DNA from: Cytophagales bacterium Ga0077538
GTDB lineage: Bacteria; Bacteroidota; Bacteroidia; Cytophagales; Cyclobacteriaceae
NCBI GenBank assembly: GCA_001464155.1
Contig: LNEN01000305.1
Span: 92,297-146,658 of the forward strand
Direction of reading: 5' to 3'
Length of the DNA: 54,362 nucleotides
Shown here: positions 15,236 through 23,079 of the stretch, piece by piece
Layout of the letters: the number at the start of each line of letters is the position of its first letter
How positions within the stretch are numbered: the first letter of the stretch is position 1
The notes under the pieces: generated by a model
What the model was told of the DNA's origin: nothing
The model's database searches: none
What the model saw: the letters and a program-made list of their open reading frames with translations, nothing else
Made by a program: the position numbers and the translations under genes

Positions 15236-15505
15236 ATGAACTGCAAAATCTGTATTTTAGCTCACATGTTACAACATTCTGAACTTCTTTTTTGGGTTAA
15301 ATGCCCAACATGCGGATATACAGAATTTGTACCAGAAGCTCATGCTCGCTATAAGAATGCATGCAAATATGCTACAAACTCTCTAGTGCAGAAGAGGAAA
15401 TGTAGCTCAGAAGAACAATGCGATTGTCCCATCGTTTCACATACGGAACAGCAGATTCAGGCGCTTCAATGTCGAAAACCTTACCCTCCTGCGGCTGAAG
15501 AGTAA
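15236..15505 (+). CDS. Cys-rich zinc-ribbon-like protein (89 aa), antisense overlap at the end
   Basis: MNCKICILAHMLQHSELLFW followed by CPTCGYTEF gives two CxxC pairs, as in a zinc ribbon. The 3' 134 nt run antisense to the convincing gene at 15372-15584, and the C-terminal part looks less like protein, so the true coding part may be shorter. The ATG is six bases after a TATAAT box with no ribosome site. Confidence 0.5.
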   Translation: MNCKICILAHMLQHSELLFWVKCPTCGYTEFVPEAHARYKNACKYATNSLVQKRKCSSEEQCDCPIVSHTEQQIQALQCRKPYPPAAEE

Positions 15506-15584
15506 TCAAAATATTATCTCCATTTTTAGATATTAGTCTAATTTGAATTGGAGATGATTCGTCATTTATGTAATAGATTTTCAT
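15372..15584 (-). CDS. hypothetical beta-rich protein (70 aa)
   Basis: MKIYYINDESSPIQIRLISK, then ITLQPQEGKVFDIEAPESAV and PYVKRWDNRIVLLSYI. Predicted all-beta with the look of small phage proteins seen beside virion genes. Its ATG overlaps the upstream stop (TAATG), so it is translated by coupling. No function assigned. Confidence 0.8.
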   Translation of the reverse strand: MKIYYINDESSPIQIRLISKNGDNILITLQPQEGKVFDIEAPESAVPYVKRWDNRIVLLSYISSSALESL

Positions 15585-15868
15585 TAGTAATTCCATTGCA
15601 ATGCTAATGCATTGCCTTTAGGATCAATGTTTAAATTTAAGTTCTTATGAAGTTTAAATACGGCAGGCTTACCTACTGCAATAGCATAAACAGGAGTGAG
15701 GGTGTAGACTATATACTCGTGACCTTTAATTAATCTTTGACCTATTTCTTCGGCATTTTTAACTGCTTCTTGCAATTGCTTATTTGATTGATAATAAGCG
15801 GCACTAGCTTGATTACAGCCTGTTTGACCAACAATACAAGTTGTAGCTACTAATGCCTCTAATAACAT
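15584..15868 (-). CDS. hypothetical protein with hydrophobic N-terminus (94 aa)
   Basis: MLLEALVATTCIVGQTGC could be a weak signal peptide. An AAYYQSNKQLQEAVKNAEEIG helix and a beta-rich half follow. Function unknown. Confidence 0.7.
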   Translation of the reverse strand: MLLEALVATTCIVGQTGCNQASAAYYQSNKQLQEAVKNAEEIGQRLIKGHEYIVYTLTPVYAIAVGKPAVFKLHKNLNLNIDPKGNALALQWNY

Positions 15869-16096
15869 TTAGAATTCCTCTGAATGAGAATAGCCTTCAT
15901 CTGTGAATATTGCTCTATTATGATTATAAGCAAGCATTTCACATAAAGCGTAATCAATGTCTTCATCTTTAACACCAAGAGCTTCCATAAGAATAGAAGC
16001 TTTTTCAATAGAATCAAACTTATCATGAACAATAGTTCTAGTAACTACATGTGTAACTATCCATTCATTGCTTTTCTTTACTAAATTAACATTCAT
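15869..16096 (-). CDS. hypothetical protein (75 aa)
   Basis: Short alpha/beta protein with the helix FDSIEKASILMEALGVKDED. AAGG precedes the ATG. It abuts the next gene. Unknown function. Confidence 0.7.
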   Translation of the reverse strand: MNVNLVKKSNEWIVTHVVTRTIVHDKFDSIEKASILMEALGVKDEDIDYALCEMLAYNHNRAIFTDEGYSHSEEF

Positions 16097-16105
16097 ATTA
16101 ACCTT

Positions 16106-16339
16106 TCAGTCTTCATAAGAAGCACCATCATCATACTCTGCCATATAGCGAACATCGTTACAACCACAATCATCATTATGATTTTCACAATACTCACAAA
16201 AATCCTCTGATTGTGTATCAGTTAATTCAGATAATTTTTCTTCTGCTGAGTTAATACCAATTGATAGTAAAAAACTCATTAACCCAATGGTAATAGTAAC
16301 ATCTTCTAAGCTATATAGACTAATCTTCTTGGACTTCAT
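16106..16339 (-). CDS. LGIKSA-related protein with Cys-rich acidic tail (77 aa)
   Basis: ITIGLMSFLLSIGINSAEEKL keeps the family spacing (LL, GI, SA) with INSA for IKSA. The tail FCEYCENHNDDCGC is cysteine-rich and could bind a metal. It differs from the other members in having this tail. Confidence 0.65.
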   Translation of the reverse strand: MKSKKISLYSLEDVTITIGLMSFLLSIGINSAEEKLSELTDTQSEDFCEYCENHNDDCGCNDVRYMAEYDDGASYED

Positions 16340-16472
16340 GAAGTTTAACCTTATTGTTTCGCTTATAGTCTTTAATAGACTTATGGCGTTTGTTAGAAGG
16401 AAGCGAAAGACGGGTTACCGGCTTACTAAGCTTAATTTTCTCTTTAAGTTTCTTTCGCTTTTGTTTATTCAT
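16320..16472 (-). CDS. basic microprotein (50 aa)
   Basis: MNKQKRKKLKEKIKLSKPVT then RLSLPSNKRHKSIKDYKRNN. About one third Lys or Arg, so probably nucleic-acid or membrane associating. It overlaps the next gene by 20 nt. The ribosome site is weak, which lowers confidence. Confidence 0.5.
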   Translation of the reverse strand: MNKQKRKKLKEKIKLSKPVTRLSLPSNKRHKSIKDYKRNNKVKLHEVQED

Positions 16473-16474
16473 AA

Positions 16475-16669
16475 CTACTCGTTAAAGTATTTTTGTTGTA
16501 AAGCTTTCGGTAAGAGATCTACTTCAATCTCAACAACCTTTTCTTTAGGTTGAGAAGAGCGTTGACCTCGTGGTTTTTGAGCTTGTACTTTCTTGATTTC
16601 ATTTCCTTGGCTTAAGAACACAGCCATACCAGCTTCTAACTGTTGACGCATATTTTGTTTTGATTTCAT
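16475..16669 (-). CDS. small phage protein (64 aa)
   Basis: MKSKQNMRQQLEAGMAVFLS followed by QGNEIKKVQAQKPRGQR. This short helix-then-basic-tail layout (a helix ending 'AVFLxxGxxIKKV') is common in phages without known function. AGGAG precedes the ATG. Confidence 0.75.
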   Translation of the reverse strand: MKSKQNMRQQLEAGMAVFLSQGNEIKKVQAQKPRGQRSSQPKEKVVEIEVDLLPKALQQKYFNE

Positions 16670-16681
16670 ATTAGTTCTCCT

Positions 16682-16972
16682 TTAGAAATATATTGGTTCA
16701 GGAACAGTTTTGGCGCAACCTTCTGATTCACGCTCAATAGCAATCTTTACCATTTTAGCTGTATTAAGTTTCAAATTACCAGCCATTTGCTTATTAAATT
16801 GCTCATCAGTCATTTTAAAGAATGTATCGCATTTATTGATTTTAATGCGAATCATGTGATGTTTACCATATACTGAACTCGGCATATCTACTTCATATTC
16901 AAATGCTTCAGAGCATTGAGGCATTAATAGTAAACTTAAAGCTAAAACATATATTCCAAATGCAATTCTCAT
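16682..16972 (-). CDS. secreted small protein (96 aa)
   Basis: MRIAFGIYVLALSLLLMPQC followed by SEAFEYEV is a typical signal peptide with cleavage probably after SEA. The mature part holds two cysteines that could form a disulphide. AAGGAG precedes the ATG at 16972. Function unknown; it adds to the exported proteins in this segment. Confidence 0.8.
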   Translation of the reverse strand: MRIAFGIYVLALSLLLMPQCSEAFEYEVDMPSSVYGKHHMIRIKINKCDTFFKMTDEQFNKQMAGNLKLNTAKMVKIAIERESEGCAKTVPEPIYF

Positions 16973-16973
16973 A

Positions 16974-17291
16974 TTATCTCCTTGTTTGGTTGTCAGTTTC
17001 AACCGCATGCCTAATTCTTCCTAAATCACCTTCGATATTAGAACTATTAGAGCTATATGGTCTATTAATAACTAATCCAAGCATTCCAAAGAAAAACATC
17101 GGAAGGCCAGGAATAAATATCAGTATGAATAGAATCGTCGATAGTGGCATAATTGCTTGATGCGCTGTAAAGATCATATCTATTACAAACGGCAGTGATA
17201 AGCAAAAGCCAACTATAGCAAATATAGCTGCGTTAAGCTTTCTTAACACCATTGTTTGCCTATTATTTCTAATTTGTGTAGTTTTTCTCAT
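16974..17291 (-). CDS. two-helix membrane protein (105 aa)
   Basis: Basic N-terminus, then hydrophobic segments at about 20-42 and 50-77 (ILFILIFIPGLPMFFFGMLG), then a soluble charged tail. A TCTGAAACTAA box lies just before its start. Unknown function; a holin-like topology is possible but nothing else supports it. Confidence 0.75.
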   Translation of the reverse strand: MRKTTQIRNNRQTMVLRKLNAAIFAIVGFCLSLPFVIDMIFTAHQAIMPLSTILFILIFIPGLPMFFFGMLGLVINRPYSSNSSNIEGDLGRIRHAVETDNQTRR

Positions 17292-17300
17292 AATGTATTT

Positions 17301-17309
17301 TAGTTTCAG
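17301..17309 (-). promoter_or_regulatory. CTGAAACTA junction box
   Basis: The minus strand reads TCTGAAACTAAAATAC, 10 nt before the ATG of the two-helix membrane protein and directly after a rho-independent terminator. Confidence 0.55.
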
Positions 17310-17312
17310 ATA

Positions 17313-17348
17313 AAAGAAATAAAGATGGGAAGATTATTAGTCTTCCCA
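17313..17348 (-). terminator. rho-independent terminator
   Basis: Minus strand TGGGAAGA-CTAATAA-TCTTCCCA followed by TCTTTATTTCTTTT. It ends the transcript of the QKEAV-family gene 17390-17875. Confidence 0.75.
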
Positions 17349-17389
17349 CCTGCGCTTATTTAATTTGCAACGCTGTGACGCTTCAGCAA

Positions 17390-17875
17390 TTACTTAATCA
17401 TTGATTGTAATGCAGCTGGCAATACAGAAGCATCAATCACAGTCTTCTTAACTTTAGAAGCTTGGATTTCGCTAACTCGATTGTCAATTGCAGTTTGCAC
17501 TTCAGCTTTATCAGCATCAGTCGTAAGTGTGGTCAATAGAGCTCGCATTGCTTTAAGCGAAGGATCAGAAGATCCGATGCGTGATCCAGGGTTTTTAGCA
17601 GAGTATTTAGCTCCACCATTAAGACGTTTGTCTTTGCGCAACCAGTTTGATTGCAAACCAGAGACATAAGCCTTAAGATCTGAGTCAGCATACTGACGAT
17701 CTAATTCTACAGATCCACTACGAAATCCTTCGAATAAGACTTGGTTTACCTGTGAACGTAATTCACGGGTCATCAACGTCGAAACATCTGTACCTTCTGA
17801 TACTGTGATGTTGTTCTCATTGAGAACAGACGTGACTGCATTATAAACAGCTTCTTTCTGAGACATTTTGGACAT
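17390..17875 (-). CDS. QKEAV-family phage protein (161 aa)
   Basis: MSKMSQKEAVYNAVTSVL begins a helical N-terminus. A conserved middle follows (LFEGFRSGSVELDRQYADSD then SGLQSNWLRKDKRLNGG and YSAKNPGSRIGSSDPSLKAM), with a helical tail. Three close copies and one distant copy occur in the window. The NWLRKDKRLNGG and KNPGSR stretches are basic and invariant, suggesting nucleic-acid or ligand contact. The gene lies between two terminators, with AGGAGG before its ATG, so it is a single-gene unit. Confidence 0.9.
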   Translation of the reverse strand: MSKMSQKEAVYNAVTSVLNENNITVSEGTDVSTLMTRELRSQVNQVLFEGFRSGSVELDRQYADSDLKAYVSGLQSNWLRKDKRLNGGAKYSAKNPGSRIGSSDPSLKAMRALLTTLTTDADKAEVQTAIDNRVSEIQASKVKKTVIDASVLPAALQSMIK

Positions 17876-17891
17876 AAAATTGTCCTCCTAT

Positions 17892-17920
17892 AAAAAAAGG
17901 AATAGCGGAATTGCTATTCC
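17892..17920 (-). terminator. rho-independent terminator just ahead of a gene
   Basis: Minus strand GGAATAGC-AATTCC-GCTATTCC then TTTTTTT. It sits only 16 nt before the ATG of the QKEAV gene, so no promoter fits between them. Confidence 0.75.
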
Positions 17921-17940
17921 AAAATTAACTTTATTTCGGA

Positions 17941-18141
17941 TTAATACTCATCGTCTTCTTCATAGGGATCATAAGAGCCATCTTCGTCATCTTCGTCACC
18001 AGGGTATTCATCGTCAGATAAAGTTTCAGTTTGTTTAACATACTCTTCATCTTCGTCTTCAAAGACATCTTCTTGTTCAATTTGTTCTTCATCGTCCAAT
18101 AGATATTCGTCGTTTTCCCATTTTGTATTCAGCTTATTCAT
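17941..18141 (-). CDS. highly acidic small protein (66 aa)
   Basis: More than half of the residues are Asp or Glu (for example EQEDVFEDEDEEYVKQTE and YPGDEDDEDGSYDPYEEDD). Such proteins can mimic DNA or bind basic partners; no specific family is recognised. It is followed by a terminator. Confidence 0.75.
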   Translation of the reverse strand: MNKLNTKWENDEYLLDDEEQIEQEDVFEDEDEEYVKQTETLSDDEYPGDEDDEDGSYDPYEEDDEY

Positions 18142-18142
18142 A

Positions 18143-18397
18143 TTATTTCCCTTCGTTTATTGCTTGTTTTAATGCGCTAATAATGTCATCTATTTGCATA
18201 GAACAGCTATATGTAGCAAGAATGCCAGGACGAGATTTAAACACGACTACGTAATCATAACCAACTTGGATATAGATTGACTCAGTAATCCATATAGCTG
18301 GATCTGTCATTTCTGTGCCTTTATCTACCATTATAGGCTTTATTCCTCTTGCTAGTAGTTTTCTTGCTATTGAGTTTACTTTTTGATTTACGTCCAT
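18143..18397 (-). CDS. hypothetical protein (84 aa)
   Basis: Alpha/beta protein opening MDVNQKVNSIARKLLARGIK. The ARKLLARGIKPIM helix-turn is only vaguely like the microprotein core. It overlaps the upstream gene by 77 nt in another frame, with GGGG before its ATG. Confidence 0.65.
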   Translation of the reverse strand: MDVNQKVNSIARKLLARGIKPIMVDKGTEMTDPAIWITESIYIQVGYDYVVVFKSRPGILATYSCSMQIDDIISALKQAINEGK

Positions 18398-18809
18398 CCA
18401 CTACCCCGTTATTAGATATAAGATCGGATTGATTACTATCATCAAGAATAGATCTGCGAGCTAATTCGCTTAAAATAGTATTAATAGTGCGACCAGTTCG
18501 TTTAAGAGCTCCACTTTCATGGACCTCTAATATTTCTTGAAGTTGCTTAGTTGACAACTCTGATATTTTTTGTTGATAAAGATTGTCAACAGATTCTTTA
18601 GCTTGCAGCATTTCTTTAAGCTCATCTGTGTCATAAATATCTGAGTACAGTCGAGCATGACGAATTATATCCATGCCATTATGTAAGTCTTCTTCTGACC
18701 AATCAGGTGTCCCAAGAACTTCACGTATGCATTGTTCAAAGATTTTAGAAGTACATTCACTGGATCTTTTTATTTTGACTTTGCTTAACTTTTTTTGCAT
18801 AAATTTCAA
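18321..18809 (-). CDS. hypothetical helical protein with basic tail (162 aa)
   Basis: Helical throughout, ending in the lysine- and serine-rich GRKSKSKLNSKKTTSKRNK. A GGAG site precedes the ATG. The basic tail suggests nucleic-acid contact. No family recognised. Confidence 0.75.
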   Translation of the reverse strand: MKFMQKKLSKVKIKRSSECTSKIFEQCIREVLGTPDWSEEDLHNGMDIIRHARLYSDIYDTDELKEMLQAKESVDNLYQQKISELSTKQLQEILEVHESGALKRTGRTINTILSELARRSILDDSNQSDLISNNGVVDGRKSKSKLNSKKTTSKRNKAYNGR

Positions 18810-18889
18810 ACTCCGTCATACTCATTCGATCATCGAAAGGAACTTTTAGATTATAAAGAAGTCTTATTAAACATAAATAAGCACTGAAA

Positions 18890-19165
18890 CTATTCAACTT
18901 GCTTGCGACGTGCATCAATTAACTCCATTTGCTTATCTAAATCATCTAAAGTGTCTTTAAAGTTGTTAGCGTTATTTGTACACTTATCTATTGACTCGTC
19001 TGTTAATGGCTTAGATATTAACTGACAACCATACATGTGAGCACTACGCATATCTTCAGAGTTAAATGGAGCTTCATTCATTAGATGCAATAGAAACAAT
19101 ATAGTTGTAGTCATAGCACCAATGCAACTATACATTCCTACTCTGTAAAGAATAGGATGTTTCAT
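18890..19165 (-). CDS. small membrane protein with coiled-coil end (91 aa)
   Basis: One membrane segment near residues 11-28 (MYSCIGAMTTTILFLLHLM), then a soluble part with two cysteines and a helix KDTLDDLDKQMELIDARR. It overlaps the upstream gene by ATGA. Confidence 0.7.
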   Translation of the reverse strand: MKHPILYRVGMYSCIGAMTTTILFLLHLMNEAPFNSEDMRSAHMYGCQLISKPLTDESIDKCTNNANNFKDTLDDLDKQMELIDARRKQVE

Positions 19166-19389
19166 ATAGAACTCTTAAAAAGAAACTCTTTAGGATTTGA
19201 TTTAACAACTCGCACTATTGAATATATTATACAAATTGAACCTGTGAGGCCAATTGTGGGTGTTACATCATACATAAATGAGAATTCACTAAATGCTAAT
19301 ACAAAGCCTGCAGCAGCGCAACCAAGCCATATAACTACCATGCAGAACAGCAACCAAGTAATGATTAATGTTTTAATAAGTGCGTTCAT
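19162..19389 (-). CDS. two-helix membrane protein (75 aa)
   Basis: Segments TLIITWLLFCMVVIWLGCAA and PTIGLTGSICIIYSIVRV would span the membrane. GGGAG precedes the ATG. It is coupled to the next gene. Unknown function. Confidence 0.7.
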   Translation of the reverse strand: MNALIKTLIITWLLFCMVVIWLGCAAAGFVLAFSEFSFMYDVTPTIGLTGSICIIYSIVRVVKSNPKEFLFKSSI

Positions 19390-19660
19390 AATTATGCTCC
19401 CAAATTTGCTTATTTAATTCGCCTTTAGCTTTTATAGTTTCAGCATGAGCAGCGTCTTTTCTCATTGTGATTTGAGAGTTGATATATGAAGCAGCTGCAT
19501 TCATAGCATCAATGGGGTGATTTGCTTCACCAATAACAGGTCTTTGATTTTCTTCTTTAACAATCCACATCCATTTACCTTTAGTCAAATAAACCTCAGG
19601 AATCATTGTTGTGCTGTCTTTAGATGTCCAAACCATTTTAGCCTTAGTGAACCATACCAT
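19373..19660 (-). CDS. hypothetical protein (95 aa)
   Basis: Begins MVWFTKAKMVWTSKDSTT behind GGGAGG (start 19660 chosen on that basis), with a repeated W-x-K beta hairpin (KGKWMWIVKEE) and a helix DAMNAAASYINSQI. First gene after composite element copy 2. Confidence 0.75.
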   Translation of the reverse strand: MVWFTKAKMVWTSKDSTTMIPEVYLTKGKWMWIVKEENQRPVIGEANHPIDAMNAAASYINSQITMRKDAAHAETIKAKGELNKQIWEHNYERTY

Positions 19661-19684
19661 ACGACCTCCCATTATAGATATGTT

Positions 19685-19749
19685 GTATCGGCGGGAGTAC
19701 CCGAGCAAGGGCGCCGGCGTAGCAGTGTCAGCACTTAGTGGGGTGCTGA
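19685..19749. repeat. composite hairpin element, copy 2
   Basis: Plus strand: TATCGGCG/CGCCGGC stem, core GCGTAGCAGTGTC (19717-19729), then TCAGCAC/GTGCTGA stem. It lies between a terminator and the gene 19373-19660 on the minus strand. Confidence 0.8.
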
Positions 19750-19756
19750 GTAGGGA

Positions 19757-19788
19757 AATAGAAAACGGACCGCATTGCTGCAGTCCGT
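19757..19788 (-). terminator. rho-independent terminator
   Basis: Minus strand ACGGACTGC-AGCAAT-GCGGTCCGT followed by TTTTCTATTT. It closes the OmpA-like gene transcript, immediately before composite element copy 2. Confidence 0.75.
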
Positions 19789-19818
19789 AAAGGAGATACC
19801 GTCCGTGGATGTATGAAC

Positions 19819-20505
19819 TTAGAACTCGTAACCAACACCAAAGTTTAATTTAGGACTTCGTTTAATATCTATACCAATCATAGGAACTATTCCATTGTCG
19901 AATTGGTATTGATACATTGCAGCAGGAATGTAATTCTCTTCGATTGCAGCTTCACCAATAGCTTTAGATCCTGAAGTATAAGACTTAGTCTCATTGTTTA
20001 CTACACCTTGATGAACAAACACAGACACAATATGTTTCTTAATCTTAGTTTTCTCAACTACTTTTTCAACGACTTTTTCTTTCTCTTCACACTTCTTTGC
20101 TTCAGATATAACAGCAGTTGTAGTTCCAGCTTTTGATTTTACAATCACTACAACACGTCTGTTCTTTGCATATTCTTCATCAGTAGTTCCAGTAGTTAAC
20201 AGCTCAGACTTACCTTTACCAACAGATGTAATCTTAGATTTGTCAGCGCCAAACTTAACTAATATGTTTACTGCTGATTTTGCTCTAGCTTCAGAGAGCT
20301 TTTGATTATAAGCAACTGAAGCTCTTTGATCTGTATGTCCTTCAACAGATATACTAATCACTTCTTTATCTTTAATTTGTTCGTTATAAACCTTTTCTAA
20401 TTCTTTGATTAGCTCAGGCATAGGAACATCGCTTGCAGTCTTAAAATGCTGGCCAGCATTTGCAATACTAGCCATCATTATGATTAACATTAATAGATAT
20501 TTCAT
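19819..20505 (-). CDS. OmpA-domain protein with signal peptide (228 aa)
   Basis: The signal peptide MKYLLMLIIMMASIANA is followed by an OmpA C-terminal domain (ISVEGHTDQRASVAYNQKLS, then SEARAKSAVNILVKFGADK, and AKNRRVVVIV). That domain binds peptidoglycan diaminopimelate non-covalently. A lysine- and glutamate-rich linker follows, and a C-terminal segment ending NFGVGYEF looks like the last strands of an outer-membrane protein. The order is the reverse of classical OmpA, where the barrel comes first. It fits remodelling or tethering of the host envelope. Confidence 0.88.
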   Translation of the reverse strand: MKYLLMLIIMMASIANAGQHFKTASDVPMPELIKELEKVYNEQIKDKEVISISVEGHTDQRASVAYNQKLSEARAKSAVNILVKFGADKSKITSVGKGKSELLTTGTTDEEYAKNRRVVVIVKSKAGTTTAVISEAKKCEEKEKVVEKVVEKTKIKKHIVSVFVHQGVVNNETKSYTSGSKAIGEAAIEENYIPAAMYQYQFDNGIVPMIGIDIKRSPKLNFGVGYEF

Positions 20506-20515
20506 GTTATGTCCT

Positions 20516-21646
20516 TTAGTTGTGTGTTACTTCGTAAATTTTAAGAGCAGAGTTAACACCATTTACTGTATACATTTTTCTTCCAATCCAACAGACATGA
20601 CTGTGTCCATGAGAATCATATTGAGCAACTTCAGAACAGAATATGAATTCATCATTTGAACCATGATAACAATCACTTCTCATTTTAAATGTTACATTTG
20701 AACCTGTATTCCAAACATATACACCAGGAACAAGTAGATGACAAGTGTTTTTAGGAATATTTGAAAAGATTACTAAATTAGATGCGTTCACGCCAGCAGG
20801 ACCTTGTGGACCAACAGGACCTTGCGGACCAGCAACGCCATTTGCTCCGTTAGAACCATTTGCACCTGCAGCACCAGTTGCACCAGTATCGCCCTTGTCA
20901 CCTTTAGGTCCGATCAATCCAGCAACGCCTTGAATACCTTGAAGACCTTGAATTCCCTGAATACCTTGCGTACCTGTATCACCTTTGTCACCTTTGTCAC
21001 CTTTAGCACCAGTTGCCCCTGTCGCACCAGTCAATCCAGTTGAGCCTTGAATACCTTGCGCACCAGTTGCACCAGTTGCACCTTTAAGGTTAGAAATTAA
21101 AGTCCATGTACCAGATATTTTCTTATAAAGATTATAAGTAACAATATCGTAATACAATTCATTATCAGTTCCTTGAGTGGAAATTGGTACACCTGAGCCT
21201 GAAAGGAAATTTAATCCATTCGAGCCATTAGTGCCTTTAATATTGCCTTGCAATACCCACACTCCAGATAACTTTTTATAAATGTTAAGAGTAGTTTTAT
21301 CTAAGTAAATTTCATTTTCAACACCAAATGAATTAGCAGGTAAACCCGTATTAAAGAAAAAGTTTAATCCATTTGTGCCATTTGTACCATTTAAACCATT
21401 CGAACCATTAGCACCTTTAGCTCCGGTTGCACCAGTTGCGCCAACAGCTCCGGTTGCACCAGTATCACCCTTGTCGCCTTTATCACCTTTATCACCCTTG
21501 TCGCCTTTGTTTCCATCAACACCATTTGTACCATTTGTACCGTTGATGCCGTTTTTTCCGTCTTGACCGACAACAGTCGTTTCTGTTTTTTCTGGTGCAC
21601 AGGCACTGAGACCTAGAACAACCAGAACTAGTAAAAGCTTTTTCAT
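20516..21646 (-). CDS. collagen-like lipoprotein (376 aa)
   Basis: The signal MKKLLLVLVVLGLSAC has a canonical lipobox. Three blocks of Gly-x-y repeats follow (NGTNGTNGVDGNKGDKGDKG and relatives), separated by two copies of a non-collagen unit with FGVENEIYLDKTTLNIYKKL and QGTDNELYYDIVTYNLYKKI. A C-terminal 75-residue domain with four cysteines ends the protein. This is the layout of a trimeric fibre anchored to the outer membrane. On an infected cell it could mask receptors or present a new surface. A smaller relative is at 29306-29797. Confidence 0.9.
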   Translation of the reverse strand: MKKLLLVLVVLGLSACAPEKTETTVVGQDGKNGINGTNGTNGVDGNKGDKGDKGDKGDKGDTGATGAVGATGATGAKGANGSNGLNGTNGTNGLNFFFNTGLPANSFGVENEIYLDKTTLNIYKKLSGVWVLQGNIKGTNGSNGLNFLSGSGVPISTQGTDNELYYDIVTYNLYKKISGTWTLISNLKGATGATGAQGIQGSTGLTGATGATGAKGDKGDKGDTGTQGIQGIQGLQGIQGVAGLIGPKGDKGDTGATGAAGANGSNGANGVAGPQGPVGPQGPAGVNASNLVIFSNIPKNTCHLLVPGVYVWNTGSNVTFKMRSDCYHGSNDEFIFCSEVAQYDSHGHSHVCWIGRKMYTVNGVNSALKIYEVTHN

Positions 21647-21692
21647 TAACACTCCTTTTTTATTATAATTAAAACTATCTTCAGAATAAGTT

Positions 21693-22193
21693 TTATTTTA
21701 CTTCTATATTTTCAACACATGTTTTTGATGTCAATGGCATTGAAGCAACAATGTTTTGCAAAGAGAAATTAAAGAGTTCATTCATATAATACGAAGTGTT
21801 GTACGAGTTTAAACTAAAAATATAAGGATCCATAATGGATGTTGGAGGGTATTTATGCTCAACATGATCTCTGTTTAAATCACAATGACCAAGCTCATGA
21901 GCTATTAGTTGATATCTAGATCCTTCATCCAAATTATCCCAGTAAGAAGGATCAATTACTATTTGTCTTTCGCCGGAAGACCATCGAGTGCATAAACCAA
22001 CAGTTGAGCCATCTAAGTCTTTAAACTGAATAGGTATATCTCGATGTAAATTAGAGCCTTTAACTAAAACATAATAGTTAATATACTTATAAAACACAGA
22101 ATTAGTTCCGCTAATAGTTCTCGGATCTTTGTTTAAAAAGTTTTGACCACAAGCTGTCAATAACAAAAACGATAGCGGTAATAAGTGTCTCAT
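21693..22193 (-). CDS. metzincin-type zinc protease, lipoprotein
   Basis: 166 aa. Signal MRHLLPLSFLLLTAC with a good lipobox, zinc site HELGHCDLNRDH and Met-turn SIMDP. It has the same design as 14690-15208 with little other similarity, so the two may have different targets. It lies next to the collagen-like lipoprotein, which may be a partner or substrate (inference). Confidence 0.88.
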   Translation of the reverse strand: MRHLLPLSFLLLTACGQNFLNKDPRTISGTNSVFYKYINYYVLVKGSNLHRDIPIQFKDLDGSTVGLCTRWSSGERQIVIDPSYWDNLDEGSRYQLIAHELGHCDLNRDHVEHKYPPTSIMDPYIFSLNSYNTSYYMNELFNFSLQNIVASMPLTSKTCVENIEVK

Positions 22194-22429
22194 GCTACAT
22201 CCTTGAATAAATCAAGTTGTACTTCTATTACTTGAGTTACTTCAAGAGCTTCTAATCTTCTTCTTTCTTTTTCTATATGGTAGGCTTCTAATCGAATACT
22301 TGGCTCAAGAACTATTTCATTGATAAGTTCCATTACCAATCCATCCGAGTGATAAAACCCAACTGAATGGGTATCAAAGTATACTCGACCATCTTTTTTA
22401 TCTGAGCTTATAACAATTTTATACAACAT
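22190..22429 (-). CDS. hypothetical protein (79 aa)
   Basis: A beta-rich start (MLYKIVISSDKKDGRVYFDT) is followed by a long charged helix. GGGAGG precedes ATG 22429. It overlaps the metzincin start by ATGA. Confidence 0.75.
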   Translation of the reverse strand: MLYKIVISSDKKDGRVYFDTHSVGFYHSDGLVMELINEIVLEPSIRLEAYHIEKERRRLEALEVTQVIEVQLDLFKDVA

Positions 22430-22449
22430 ACGTCCCTCCCAGAACAATG

Positions 22450-22719
22450 TTAATCCACAGTCTCCTTATTTAAAGGATAAAGCTTAGGTTTTTCACGAAC
22501 TTCATGCCACATTGGCGTTTGAGTATTATTACGAACCGCTTTATGATAAGCCAACATATATCTTTCAAGTAATTCGACTTGTTCTTTCATAGATTTATAT
22601 GTTTCTTCATTCATATAGTATATGTTTCCACCACTTTCAGCATCTTGTGCTTTATCAACTTCACATTGAAGTAATAAAGACATATTTGCTACACCATTTA
22701 ACTCTAATATTCTTTTCAT
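22450..22719 (-). CDS. hypothetical protein (89 aa)
   Basis: Helical, with MNEETYKSMKEQVELLERYM in the centre. It overlaps the upstream stop by ATGA. No family recognised. Confidence 0.7.
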   Translation of the reverse strand: MKRILELNGVANMSLLLQCEVDKAQDAESGGNIYYMNEETYKSMKEQVELLERYMLAYHKAVRNNTQTPMWHEVREKPKLYPLNKETVD

Positions 22720-23078
22720 AACTTAATCCTTTTTGTAAAGAACCAACCATAATGTATCTCAATTGGAATGTGATATTGCTTATCGTGTTTTTTCATCTCT
22801 TTCATAATTGCTTTAAGAGATTTAGTTTCAGAATAAGTATAGAAACAAGATGGTGAATAGCTGCTATATTTTGGGTAACCATGAGATTTGTAAGCAACTT
22901 TACACTTACCATCAGAAGTAATTACTCTACGTCTATAATCATTACCCATTGCTTGAGACCAATTACACCAATCTTGAAAGATGACACGAATTTTGCCATG
23001 CTTTTCAAGAAGCATATTCATCAATTTATAAGCTTTATATATGTGATTGGAATAGTTTTTACGCTTTATCTTTGCCAC
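22716..23078 (-). CDS. basic hypothetical protein (120 aa), GTG start
   Basis: Starts from GTG as MAKIKRKNYSNHIYKAYKLM behind AAGGA. An LMNMLLEKHGKIRVIFQDWC segment has the leucine-helix-then-strand layout of the microprotein family. The rest is Tyr- and Lys-rich. Function unknown. Confidence 0.7.
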   Translation of the reverse strand: MAKIKRKNYSNHIYKAYKLMNMLLEKHGKIRVIFQDWCNWSQAMGNDYRRRVITSDGKCKVAYKSHGYPKYSSYSPSCFYTYSETKSLKAIMKEMKKHDKQYHIPIEIHYGWFFTKRIKL

Positions 23079-23079
23079 A

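Noticed and set aside
20745-21606. Proline-rich and other frames antisense to or shifted within the collagen-like gene
   Set aside because: They are forced by the Gly-x-y repeat codons read in other frames.
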